A stretch of 64,000 nucleotides of DNA from Helicobacter_J cappadocius (GTDB lineage Bacteria > Campylobacterota > Campylobacteria > Campylobacterales > Helicobacteraceae): positions 55,979 to 119,978 of the forward strand of contig NZ_JAUPEV010000005.1 of the NCBI RefSeq assembly GCF_030686155.1, written 5' to 3'. This document shows, in pieces, positions 44,571 to 52,901 of this stretch. Each line of letters starts with the position of its first letter. Positions within the stretch are counted from its first letter, which is position 1. The notes below the pieces were generated by a model, which had not been told where the DNA came from, searched no databases, and was given only the letters and a program-made list of their open reading frames with translations. Position numbers and translations under genes: made by a program.

Positions 44571-45440
44571 TTACTCAAAAATAGATTCTAAGATACTCTG
44601 AATATAAGCTTTTTCATCAAAGGGAATTAAATCATCTTCTTTTTCTCCCATTCCCAAAAACATAATAGGCAGTTTAAGTTCATATAAAATACTTAAAATT
44701 GCCCCACCCTTGCTTGTTCCATCTAGTTTTGTAATGATAACTCCATCAACTTGAAGTGTTTCATGAAATATTTTTGCTTGAGAGAGAGCAGAACTTCCCT
44801 GTGTTCCATCCAAAATCAATATTTTTCTAAAATCTTTTTCACCCAGAGCTTTGGCACAAGTACGAGAAATTTTTATAAGCTCATTTTTGAGATTGGTTTG
44901 ATTGTGTAGTCTTCCTGCGGTATCAATAATGACATTATCCATATCCCTTGCTATTGCAGCTTGAATGCTATCATATGCTAATGCACTTGGATCAGCTCCA
45001 TTTTGTGCACTGATAATACCAACACCAATTTTTTCGCTCCAGAGTTTGAGTTGCTCACTAGCGGCGGCTCTAAATGTATCCCCCGCACCTAAAAGAACTT
45101 TTTTACCTTTGGATTTATACATTTTTGCTAATTTTGCAATAGTAGTTGTTTTTCCTGCTCCATTTACTCCGATAATCAGCTCTACAAGAGGTTTTGTTTT
45201 TATGGGTTTTAATGTTGCTTTATCATAATAGCTTTCTCCCCTAAAAAACCTATCTAGAGCAACCTCAAGTTGGTTTTTACTGATGGTTTCAGGGAGATGT
45301 TCTAGCATAGAATCTACGATATCATATTGTATATCCGCTTCTATAAGAATATTTTCAAGTTCATCTTTTGATATGTTCTTAGTTTTTTTTCCCATTATTG
45401 ATGAGATATTTTGGGCTGTTTTTTTGAAAATATTTAACAT
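44571..45440 (-). CDS. ftsY: Signal recognition particle receptor FtsY
   Basis: 289 aa, the NG domain only, without the long acidic A domain of E. coli. P-loop GVNGAGKTTTIAKLAKMY (about 90-107), DTAGRLHNQTNL (about 170-181), and TKLDGTSKGG (about 238-247). Docks ribosome-SRP complexes at the membrane for co-translational insertion. It follows a thioredoxin-like lipoprotein gene by 15 bases and precedes radA. Confidence 0.95.
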   Translation of the reverse strand: MLNIFKKTAQNISSIMGKKTKNISKDELENILIEADIQYDIVDSMLEHLPETISKNQLEVALDRFFRGESYYDKATLKPIKTKPLVELIIGVNGAGKTTTIAKLAKMYKSKGKKVLLGAGDTFRAAASEQLKLWSEKIGVGIISAQNGADPSALAYDSIQAAIARDMDNVIIDTAGRLHNQTNLKNELIKISRTCAKALGEKDFRKILILDGTQGSSALSQAKIFHETLQVDGVIITKLDGTSKGGAILSILYELKLPIMFLGMGEKEDDLIPFDEKAYIQSILESIFE

Positions 45441-45455
45441 TTTGACTGCTTATTC

Positions 45456-46052
45456 TTAATGTTTTTTTGACAAAGTATCAATATCATAAGCAAACATTTC
45501 TTCAGGAATCATTCCGGTATATGTTTGATATTTTTTTCCGTGCTTATCATAAAGAACAAAAAATGGAATCTTTGAGGATGTGTCTGTTTGTTGTGCTTGA
45601 GTTTCATCTGTAGGATTTACTTTTTCATCAGATTCGTTTATTTTTTTAAAAAAATCATCTAAAAGATTTTTGCTGTCAGTTGGATTTAATATGGGGAAAT
45701 GAATATGATTTGTTTGAATATATTGATCAATTTCGGTGTTAGGGTATTTTTGAGTTAGTATTCCTATTATATAGGCCTTAGGAAATGTTTGTGTTAGGTG
45801 ATTGAGACCAAGAATGTAGTCTTTAGAATTCTCAGAGCTTAGATCTAAAAACATTATTAAAGTCGTTTTTTCTATATCCTGAGGCTTTGGTGTATCGCTA
45901 AAGATATCAAAAGTATTGAAATCAGTTTGTATCTTGATAGGTTGTCCTTCCTGATCGGTAAATCTGTAAGTAGTTTGATTTTTGTGTGCATTGTCTGTAC
46001 AGGCTATAAAAAATAATACGATTAGTAAAGAGTAAAAATATTTCATCTGCAT
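45456..46052 (-). CDS. Lipoprotein with thioredoxin-like fold lacking CXXC
   Basis: 198 aa. Lipobox FFIACT (Cys18) after a short signal peptide. The rest resembles a TlpA/thioredoxin-like domain: the strand TTLIMFLDLSSENS where a CXXC would be expected has no Cys, and PFFVLYDKHGKKYQTYTGM contains the cis-Pro position. A redox role is therefore unlikely; a binding or scaffold role is possible. It corresponds by position to an uncharacterised H. pylori gene near HP0762. Confidence 0.65.
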   Translation of the reverse strand: MQMKYFYSLLIVLFFIACTDNAHKNQTTYRFTDQEGQPIKIQTDFNTFDIFSDTPKPQDIEKTTLIMFLDLSSENSKDYILGLNHLTQTFPKAYIIGILTQKYPNTEIDQYIQTNHIHFPILNPTDSKNLLDDFFKKINESDEKVNPTDETQAQQTDTSSKIPFFVLYDKHGKKYQTYTGMIPEEMFAYDIDTLSKKH

Positions 46053-46112
46053 CCCTTTTAGGTTTATAAAAATTACAATGATGTATTATACATAAGAGAA
46101 ATTAAAGGAGCG

Positions 46113-46718
46113 ATGATAAAAGCTGATTTTCGTAATTTTTGTAAAAAACATTTGATGAGCTTGTCTAAGAAATCTAATTTCGAGGATAAAAAAACTGTTG
46201 CAATGCTTAAAAGAGAAATTTTACATCTAAAGAGCAAAAATATATTGTTGTATTGTCCAATGGAAATAGAGGTTAATATTTATCCCTTGATTTATTGGCT
46301 TAAAAAACAAAGAGGGGTTAGGATTTTTATCCCATATATAGAAGGGGTTAGTTTTAAAATGATACCATTTCGACTGCCATTAGTAAAAAACAAATATAGT
46401 ATCTTTGAATCTAAAAAATCTTTATTTTATTTAACTAAAATAGATACAGCAATAGTCCCTTGTATAGGGATTGATAGAGATTTTAAGCGAATAGGTTTTG
46501 GAAAGGGAATGTATGATAGGTTTTTTGCAAATCTCCGTTTTCGTCCAAACATTATTTTTGTCAGTAGAAAAGTAATATATTCTAAGCAAAAAATTACAGA
46601 TAAATACGACATTGATGCTGATATTGTTCTTAGCAACGGTTGTAAATTAAAAAGAGGAATCAATGACAGAATACTTAGTGATAGGTTTTATAATATTTGG
46701 TCTGATTGTCGGTATTAG
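46113..46718 (+). CDS. 5-formyltetrahydrofolate cyclo-ligase family protein
   Basis: 201 aa. ATP-dependent conversion of 5-formyl-THF to 5,10-methenyl-THF. The motif KRIGFGKGMYDRFF (about 127-140) is the family nucleotide/folate signature, and ILLYCPMEIEVN is the N-terminal strand. It overlaps rny by 56 bases; the C-terminal residues after about 185 look poorly conserved. The N-terminus is basic and atypical but not a signal peptide. Confidence 0.82.
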   Translation: MIKADFRNFCKKHLMSLSKKSNFEDKKTVAMLKREILHLKSKNILLYCPMEIEVNIYPLIYWLKKQRGVRIFIPYIEGVSFKMIPFRLPLVKNKYSIFESKKSLFYLTKIDTAIVPCIGIDRDFKRIGFGKGMYDRFFANLRFRPNIIFVSRKVIYSKQKITDKYDIDADIVLSNGCKLKRGINDRILSDRFYNIWSDCRY

Positions 46719-48234
46719 CGTTTTCTTTCTTGCTAAAAAAATATTTACTTCAGATGCTAATGCCATCATCGGTCAAGCTAAAGCTAAGGCTCAAGCTATT
46801 GAATATGAAGCACAGAATTTACTCAAAAATGAGCAATTCAAAATTAAAGAAATAGAACTTGAACTGCATAAAAAACACAAGGAAGAAACATCAAGAGTTA
46901 TCAGAGAGTATGAACATAAACTTTCATCTATTCAAGCCAAAGAAGATAAGATGAGTCAAAAAATTGAGCGTGAGATGAAGTTTATTGAAGAAGAAAAGCA
47001 AAAGATTTCGGATTTAAAAAATAAACTTTTAACCGAGCAAGAGTCTCAGAATAAATTACACAAACAATACAAAGAAGCCAAAGAAAAAGCACTCAATACT
47101 CTTGTTGAATATACTGGATACACAAAAGAAGAGGCAAAGTCGTTATTGTTAAAATACCTAGAAGATGATCTGATCATGCAAAAGTCAAATATGATTCGTC
47201 GCTATGAACATCAAGCTAGAGAAGAAGCAATGAAAAAAGCAAATTATATTATCGCTCAAGCCACCACCCGTTTTGCTGGTGAATTTGCCAATGAAAGGCT
47301 CATTAATGTGGTCAATCTTCCTAATGATGAACTCAAAGGTAGGATTATTGGAAAAGAGGGTAGAAATATTAAAACTCTTGAAAATATTAGTGGGGTAGAT
47401 GTTATTATTGATGATACGCCTGGAACAATTATTTTAAGTAGTTTTAATCTCTATAGACGTGCGATCGCCACAAAAACCGTAGAATTATTAGTTGAAGATG
47501 GGAGGATCCAGCCTTCTAGAATTGAAGAAGTTTATGCAAAGGTCAGTTCTGAAATGGAAGATCAGATTTTGCAAGATGGAGAGAATATCATCTTAGATAT
47601 GGGATTGGGCTATATGCATCCTGAGCTCAAAAAACTTATTGGAAAAATGAAATACCGAGCAAGTTTTGGACAGAACGCTTTAGGGCATTCTATTGAAGTT
47701 GCTAATCTTGCAGGAGTTATTGCTGGTGAGCTTGGAGGAGATGAAAAACTTGCTAGAAGAGCAGGGTTGTTGCACGATATTGGAAAGGCACTCACTCAAG
47801 AGTGCGGAGGTAATCATGTTGCTTTGGGCGTTGAAGTTTGCAAACGTTATAAGGAGCATCCGGTGGTTATGAACGCTATTATGTCACATCATGGAGATGA
47901 GGAAATTGCGAGTATTGAAGCAGCCGCAGTTTGCACTGCTGATGCTCTATCTGCTGGACGTCCAGGTGCCAGAAGAGAAGTGCTAGAGAGTTTTTTGAAG
48001 CGAATGCAAGATTTAGAACGTATTGCTATGGATAAAATAGGTGTCAAACAGGCCTATGCAGTGAATTCTGGGAAAGAAATTAGAGTGATTGTTCGTGCAG
48101 ATTTGCTTGATGATGCTCAAAGTGTAATACTTGCTAGAGATATTGCACAAGAAGTAGAGAGTACTTTGCAATATCCTGGAGAAATAAAAGTTAATGTCAT
48201 TAGAGAGAGTCGTGCAGTTGAGTTTGCGAAATAA
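46663..48234 (+). CDS. rny: Ribonuclease Y
   Basis: 523 aa membrane-anchored endoribonuclease that initiates mRNA decay. One transmembrane helix (residues 4-24), a long Lys/Glu-rich coiled coil (about 30-180), a KH domain with GRIIGKEGRNIKTLE (about 226-240), and an HD domain with HSIEVANLAGVI and LLHDIGKA (about 341-372). The ATG has AGAGGAA within the preceding gene. Its 3' end overlaps the convergent kdsB by 35 bases. H. pylori HP0760 is the homologue. Confidence 0.95.
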   Translation: MTEYLVIGFIIFGLIVGISVFFLAKKIFTSDANAIIGQAKAKAQAIEYEAQNLLKNEQFKIKEIELELHKKHKEETSRVIREYEHKLSSIQAKEDKMSQKIEREMKFIEEEKQKISDLKNKLLTEQESQNKLHKQYKEAKEKALNTLVEYTGYTKEEAKSLLLKYLEDDLIMQKSNMIRRYEHQAREEAMKKANYIIAQATTRFAGEFANERLINVVNLPNDELKGRIIGKEGRNIKTLENISGVDVIIDDTPGTIILSSFNLYRRAIATKTVELLVEDGRIQPSRIEEVYAKVSSEMEDQILQDGENIILDMGLGYMHPELKKLIGKMKYRASFGQNALGHSIEVANLAGVIAGELGGDEKLARRAGLLHDIGKALTQECGGNHVALGVEVCKRYKEHPVVMNAIMSHHGDEEIASIEAAAVCTADALSAGRPGARREVLESFLKRMQDLERIAMDKIGVKQAYAVNSGKEIRVIVRADLLDDAQSVILARDIAQEVESTLQYPGEIKVNVIRESRAVEFAK

Positions 48235-48943
48235 GTTCTAGAGCTTTTTGAAGATCATTAGGAGTATCAATCCCAATACTTTTACTCTGTACTATTTTTA
48301 TTAAAATAGATTTTTTGTGATAGATTGCACGAAGCTGTTCTAGTTTTTCTATGTCTTCTAGAGGACTTTTTGGAAGTTGGCAAAACTCTTGCAATGTTTG
48401 TGAATAAAAGCCATAGATTCCTAGATGACCATAATAAGGATTGGTTTGAAGCAGTGGATTTTCTATTCCATCACGACTATATGGAATAGGAAGTCGTGAA
48501 AAATAGATAGCTTCTTTATGGACATTCAAAATCACTTTTACCAAATTAGTATCAGAAATTTCGGATTTATCGATGATTTTTGCACAAGTTGCCATAAAGG
48601 AAGCTTCTTTCATAGAATCTATAAGAGAGGATATAACCTTTCTTTCCAAAAATGGCTCATCAGCTTGAACATTAATAATAATCTCATCATCTTTGAGTTT
48701 TAGTATTCTACACACTTCCGCACATCTGTCTGTTCCGCTTGTGTGCATGGGGTTTGTAAGAAGAGCTTTGAAATGATATTTTTTGCATATTTCAAGTACT
48801 TCACTATCATCACAAGCGATGACAACTTCATCGACCTTTTGTGCATTTTCAGCGGTTTTTATAAGCATAGGAGTACCACAAATGTCAGTTAATATTTTTT
48901 TTGGAAATCTGCTTGAATGCAATCTTGCTGGGATGATGATCAT
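48200..48943 (-). CDS. kdsB: CMP-KDO synthetase
   Basis: 247 aa. Activates KDO as CMP-KDO for lipid A-core assembly. IIPARLHSSRFPKK (residues 3-16), NVQADEPFLE (about 95-104) and GHLGIYGFY (about 168-176) are family motifs. It overlaps the tail of rny in antisense and the membrane protein gene upstream by four bases. The next plus-strand genes follow the H. pylori HP0230-HP0233 set. Confidence 0.95.
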   Translation of the reverse strand: MIIIPARLHSSRFPKKILTDICGTPMLIKTAENAQKVDEVVIACDDSEVLEICKKYHFKALLTNPMHTSGTDRCAEVCRILKLKDDEIIINVQADEPFLERKVISSLIDSMKEASFMATCAKIIDKSEISDTNLVKVILNVHKEAIYFSRLPIPYSRDGIENPLLQTNPYYGHLGIYGFYSQTLQEFCQLPKSPLEDIEKLEQLRAIYHKKSILIKIVQSKSIGIDTPNDLQKALELISQTQLHDSL

Positions 48944-49524
48944 TTTATATCCTTATTTGTTAAGTTTTTTGATAAAAGCTTAACACAAATCAGGATTAAA
49001 AATATCATAAAGATTATATATGACGTAATTGAGGGAATTTTTTGTCCTAATAGATAGTGTATGCTACTTAAAAGACCTACAAGATAAGAAAGTGAAGAGA
49101 TCAAATAGAAATATCTTGAGAAAAAAAATGAAAAAAATCCAAGTATAAATAACCCTATCAATGCCCAAAATCCAAAAAATAAATAAACTCGTAACAAAAT
49201 CTCTGATAGTGTATTTTTAACATTTCCATCTTGTTCAAAAATAACATATGCTAGGAAGTGTAAAATCGCATAAAATAACCCATGTAAACCGGCTATCTTT
49301 CTTAAAATTTTGAAATTTTTATTTATAAAAGATGCTTTTAGAAATCTGGAAAAACTAGAGAACAATAAAGAAATTAAGATAAAATAAATGCTCCAGTCCC
49401 CTAAAAAATGCAAAATTCTCTTGGTGGGCTCTGCACCGTAGTTTTGTAATAGGACATTGTAGGCTAGATAGCTCAGTGGAAAAATCCCTACACATAATCC
49501 TAATAAAAAAATAAAATATTTCAA
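48940..49524 (-). CDS. MsrQ/YedZ-like ferric reductase-type heme membrane protein
   Basis: 194 aa with about six transmembrane helices. His residues in hydrophobic helices (ILHFLGDW, GLHGLFYAILHFLAYV, SIHYLLG) match the heme-coordinating pattern of the ferric-reductase-like domain of MsrQ. In other bacteria MsrQ passes electrons to the periplasmic Met-sulfoxide reductase MsrP; no msrP is seen here. Stop overlaps the kdsB start in ATGA. Confidence 0.7.
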   Translation of the reverse strand: MKYFIFLLGLCVGIFPLSYLAYNVLLQNYGAEPTKRILHFLGDWSIYFILISLLFSSFSRFLKASFINKNFKILRKIAGLHGLFYAILHFLAYVIFEQDGNVKNTLSEILLRVYLFFGFWALIGLFILGFFSFFFSRYFYLISSLSYLVGLLSSIHYLLGQKIPSITSYIIFMIFLILICVKLLSKNLTNKDIK

Positions 49525-49600
49525 AATATATCCTTATGGTGTTTTGATTGACTAATTTTATATAAAATCTATGTCATTAAGTCTTTAAAAAGGAAATTGA

Positions 49601-50350
49601 ATGAATAAAATAGTAGGTACTTTGGTTCTGATGACTTTCGGATTAAGTGTTTTAAGTGCAGATGTCTCTGATAATATCGTAAAAATACTTCAAGATCAAA
49701 CAGGGAAGAAAATATCTGTTTTAAAAATAGAATCACTCAAGGGCAGCCCTGATTTTAAGATAGCTGTTATTAAGGATATGGAAACTAAATATGAAATTCC
49801 AATTTTTGTGAGCAAAGATGGAAAAACAATGATCGGGTTAAGCAATGTATTTTTTAGCGATAATAAAAATGATGCTATGCTTGTAGATGAAGTGTATAAA
49901 AAAACTCAAGAGCACAATATTCAACAACAAAATAGTGCCAAACTTGACGCATTATTTGATTCTATACCTAGCGATTATGTGATTTCTATTCCTTCAACAA
50001 CTAAAGGTAACCAAAAAATCACATACATTGTATCAGATCCGATGTGTCCACACTGTCAGCAAGAGCTCAAAGGTATTGATTCTCGTCTAAAAGATACCAA
50101 TATTAAGATGGTCGTTGTTGGATTTTTGGGTAAGGAATCAGGCATAAAATCAGCTCTGGTATTAGAAAAAATCAAAGCAGCTAAAACTCCTAGTGAAAAA
50201 ATAGCTATTCTCAATGAGATTTATAATCCCTCATATAAAGCTAATGGAGCAAAAGATACTGAAATCAAAAAAGTAGAAAATATTACTAAGAAAATTTCTG
50301 ATTCGGGTATTATCAAGTATGTTCCTTATATTTATGAATACCAAAAATAA
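49601..50350 (+). CDS. Periplasmic DsbC/DsbG-like thiol-disulfide oxidoreductase
   Basis: 249 aa. Signal peptide residues 1-20 (ends SVLSA). An N-terminal dimerisation-like domain is followed by a thioredoxin domain with active site DPMCPHCQQE (Cys about 149 and 152). It is the homologue of H. pylori HP0231, which acts as a dimeric oxidase for periplasmic proteins. The order kdsB-dsb-UPF0323-GSP-like is conserved. ATG has AAAGGAAA upstream. Confidence 0.85.
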   Translation: MNKIVGTLVLMTFGLSVLSADVSDNIVKILQDQTGKKISVLKIESLKGSPDFKIAVIKDMETKYEIPIFVSKDGKTMIGLSNVFFSDNKNDAMLVDEVYKKTQEHNIQQQNSAKLDALFDSIPSDYVISIPSTTKGNQKITYIVSDPMCPHCQQELKGIDSRLKDTNIKMVVVGFLGKESGIKSALVLEKIKAAKTPSEKIAILNEIYNPSYKANGAKDTEIKKVENITKKISDSGIIKYVPYIYEYQK

Positions 50351-50380
50351 AGTTTTTAAAAATCTCATAGAGAGGCACAA

Positions 50381-51001
50381 ATGAAACATTTTAGAAAAAT
50401 ATCAGATTATGCAGTGATTGGGGGATTGAGTGCTTTGGTCGCGGTTTCTTTAGCAGCTTGTGGAAGTGATGCAGGGCATTCTGGAGATAAAAACTCTGCA
50501 AATGTTTCAAACACCTTACAAAAAGGAGCTTTTGTTATTCTGGAAGAACAAAAAGACGGAAGTTACAAGGTTGCCGAAGAGTATCCAAGTGAAAAAACCC
50601 ATGTTGTTGTACGTGATATAAATGGAAATGAACGAGTACTTTCTCAAGAAGAGATTGATAAGCTTATCAAACAAGAGGAAAGTAGAATTGACAATGGTAC
50701 AAGCAATCTTACTAATCCAAATTCAAGCGGTGGGCTTGGGCTTGGAGGTGCTTTGTTGGCGAGTGCAGCTGGTGCAATTTTGGGAAGTTATATAGGAAAT
50801 AAACTTTTTAATAACCCTGCTTACAAGCAAAATCAGCAGCGAAATTACAAGTCTCCTCAAGCTTATGAAAGAAGTCAAAATAGTTTTAAAAACACATCTG
50901 CAACAAGAGCTAGTTCAACCCCTAGTAATGCAAAAAGTGGTTTTTTTGGGAATAATTCAAATACATCTAGCACTCGAAGTACGGGTTCTTTTGGTTCATA
51001 A
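50381..51001 (+). CDS. UPF0323 family lipoprotein
   Basis: 206 aa. Lipobox LAAC (Cys27) after a signal peptide (VSLAAC). A central Gly/Ala-rich segment (GGLGLGGALLASAAGAILGSYIGNKLF, two pieces) could insert in a membrane; the C-terminus is rich in Ser, Asn and Thr. Homologue of the uncharacterised H. pylori HP0232. It starts 30 bases after the Dsb gene. Confidence 0.82.
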   Translation: MKHFRKISDYAVIGGLSALVAVSLAACGSDAGHSGDKNSANVSNTLQKGAFVILEEQKDGSYKVAEEYPSEKTHVVVRDINGNERVLSQEEIDKLIKQEESRIDNGTSNLTNPNSSGGLGLGGALLASAAGAILGSYIGNKLFNNPAYKQNQQRNYKSPQAYERSQNSFKNTSATRASSTPSNAKSGFFGNNSNTSSTRSTGSFGS

Positions 51002-51009
51002 GGTATAGA

Positions 51010-52182
51010 ATGAAAATAACACCTCTAAAAGCCCTTGATAATTCTACTCTTGAAGAGATTGGACTTGCTTGGCACACAGATACAGATAACACTTCTTATA
51101 TAGAAAACGAAATGATTGAGCTTACACAAAAAGAAGCAGACAATTATTATGATGCCTGTAATGAGCTCTATGATATGTATGTAGAGGCAGGGGAATGGGC
51201 TATTGAAAAAGATTTATTTTTTGATTTGGATATTCCTCCTGTACTGATTCCTATGATAAAACAAAGCTGGGAAGAAGATGTGCATTGGCACTTGTATGGT
51301 CGTTTTGATTTAAGTGGTGGGCTTGATGGGAAGCCAATCAAGCTTCTTGAGTTTAATGCCGATACTCCGACAATGCTTTATGAAACTGCAGTTATCCAGT
51401 GGGCATTACTTAAATTTAATGGCTATGACTCTGCTTCTCAGTTTAATAATCTCTATGAGGCTATTGGAGAAAATTTCAAGAGAATGATCACCTTAGGAGA
51501 AGATACGAGCAGTTTTTCAGAAATATACGAGGGTTGGAAAATATTGTTTTCCTCGATCAGGGGAAATATTGAAGAAGAAAGAACAACAAAATTTCTTCAG
51601 GAAATTGCCAAAAGCGTAGGTTTTGAAACAGAATTTTGTTATATTGATGAGGTAAAATTTAGCGAGGAAGATGGAGTATTTGCAGATAGTGTAAATTATG
51701 AGTTTCTTTTCAAATTATTGCCTTGGGAAAATATCGCTATTGATGAACCAGAACTTGCACTTATAATGCGTTCAATGATGGAGAATAAAAATGCTATATT
51801 TTTGAATCCTGCTTATACGCTAATGTTTCAGAGTAAGAGATTTTTAAAGTTATTATGGGATTTATTTCCAAATCATCCTCTACTTTTAGAAACAAGTTTT
51901 GAGCCACTTAGAGGAAAAAAACAAGTTAAAAAAAGTGCTTTTGGCAGAGAGGGTGCAAATATTGAAATATTTGATGCTTCTTTTAAAACTATCGCGTCTA
52001 ATGAAGGTATATATGGAAATCACAAAAGTGTTTATCAAGAGTTTTATGAACTTAATCAAGAAGGGGAATTTTATTATCAACCCAATGTTTTTTATGCTTA
52101 TGAGTCTTGTGGATTAGGCTTTAGAAAAGGTGGAATGATTTTAGATAATTACTCAAAATTTGTGAGTCATATTATTAAATAG
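51010..52182 (+). CDS. Glutathionylspermidine synthase-like ATP-grasp protein
   Basis: 390 aa. HWHLYGRFDLSGG, KLLEFNADTPTML (about 116-128) and EPLRGKKQVKKSAFGREGANIEIF (about 299-322, two conserved blocks) belong to the C-terminal synthetase domain of GSP synthase. There is no amidase domain. Genes of this type in Helicobacter (HP0233) have no known product. It lies 8 bases after the lipoprotein gene and is likely co-transcribed. A peptide-amine ligase is the reasonable guess. Confidence 0.8.
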   Translation: MKITPLKALDNSTLEEIGLAWHTDTDNTSYIENEMIELTQKEADNYYDACNELYDMYVEAGEWAIEKDLFFDLDIPPVLIPMIKQSWEEDVHWHLYGRFDLSGGLDGKPIKLLEFNADTPTMLYETAVIQWALLKFNGYDSASQFNNLYEAIGENFKRMITLGEDTSSFSEIYEGWKILFSSIRGNIEEERTTKFLQEIAKSVGFETEFCYIDEVKFSEEDGVFADSVNYEFLFKLLPWENIAIDEPELALIMRSMMENKNAIFLNPAYTLMFQSKRFLKLLWDLFPNHPLLLETSFEPLRGKKQVKKSAFGREGANIEIFDASFKTIASNEGIYGNHKSVYQEFYELNQEGEFYYQPNVFYAYESCGLGFRKGGMILDNYSKFVSHIIK

Positions 52183-52254
52183 ACTAAAAATTTCGACTTC
52201 ACAAAAAATTCATTTTCACTTATTAGAATTCTCATAAAAAATTTAAGGATCTAA

Positions 52255-52797
52255 ATGAAATTAAAAAAGTTCTCTCGTCAATTCCATATTTATGTGAGCG
52301 TATTTTTATTGCCGATGGCGTTGCTTTTTGCTATTACAGGCATTGTATATATCTTAGGTGTAAATCAAGATTTTGGGGCGACAAAACAAAAATGGGTTAT
52401 TGAAGAAACAATCCCTCAAGAAAAGCAATTTGATTATTTGATTGATTTTATGCGAAAAAATAATATTTCTTTTCCACAAAATATTGAACCAAAACAATAC
52501 AGAGGAACATTGATGATAGGTAGTGCGAAATATGCCGTTACTATCAATTCTCAAGAAGGTAAAACGATTATTCAATCTATTAAAAGAAGTTTTTTGGGCA
52601 ATATGATTATGCTACATAAGGCAAAAGCAAAATGGTATTTTGATATTTTGAGTATAGCTTTTGGACTTGCTTTGGTGTTATTTTATGTGAGTGGGGTTAT
52701 TATGACAGCATTTTGTAAGAACAATAGAAAGGAAATTTTGATCTCGCTTGTATTAGGATTTATTGTAACTGCTATACTCGCCTATATTAGCCTTTGA
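52255..52797 (+). CDS. PepSY-associated membrane protein
   Basis: 180 aa. N-terminal KFSRQFHIYVSVFLLPMALLFAITGIVYIL (two stretches, residues 5-34) is the PepSY_TM start. A periplasmic part with SAKYAVTINSQEGK and an HKAK turn follows, then two C-terminal helices. PepSY_TM proteins near TonB receptors often act in siderophore or heme iron reduction. It lies about 100 bases before such a receptor. Confidence 0.8.
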   Translation: MKLKKFSRQFHIYVSVFLLPMALLFAITGIVYILGVNQDFGATKQKWVIEETIPQEKQFDYLIDFMRKNNISFPQNIEPKQYRGTLMIGSAKYAVTINSQEGKTIIQSIKRSFLGNMIMLHKAKAKWYFDILSIAFGLALVLFYVSGVIMTAFCKNNRKEILISLVLGFIVTAILAYISL

Positions 52798-52822
52798 GTT
52801 TGTATCTATTGATACAAACTTT
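52798..52822 (+). terminator. Hairpin after the PepSY gene
   Basis: GTTTGTATC and GATACAAAC form a perfect 9-bp stem with a TATT loop directly after the stop, followed by TTTCC. The stem is AT-rich. Confidence 0.5.
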
Positions 52823-52848
52823 CCATATTCTTCATATAATCTTAATAT

Positions 52849-52866
52849 ATTATAATTATCATTATC
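52849..52866. promoter_or_regulatory. Fur box upstream of the TonB receptor gene
   Basis: Reads GATAAT GATAAT TATAAT on the minus strand, three tandem hexamers of the classical Fur array, 36 bases before the start. It overlaps a TATAAT on the plus strand, so Fur would block the promoter. Confidence 0.65.
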
Positions 52867-52901
52867 ATTTTTAAATAAAATAATTCAATAAGGTGATATG
52901 A

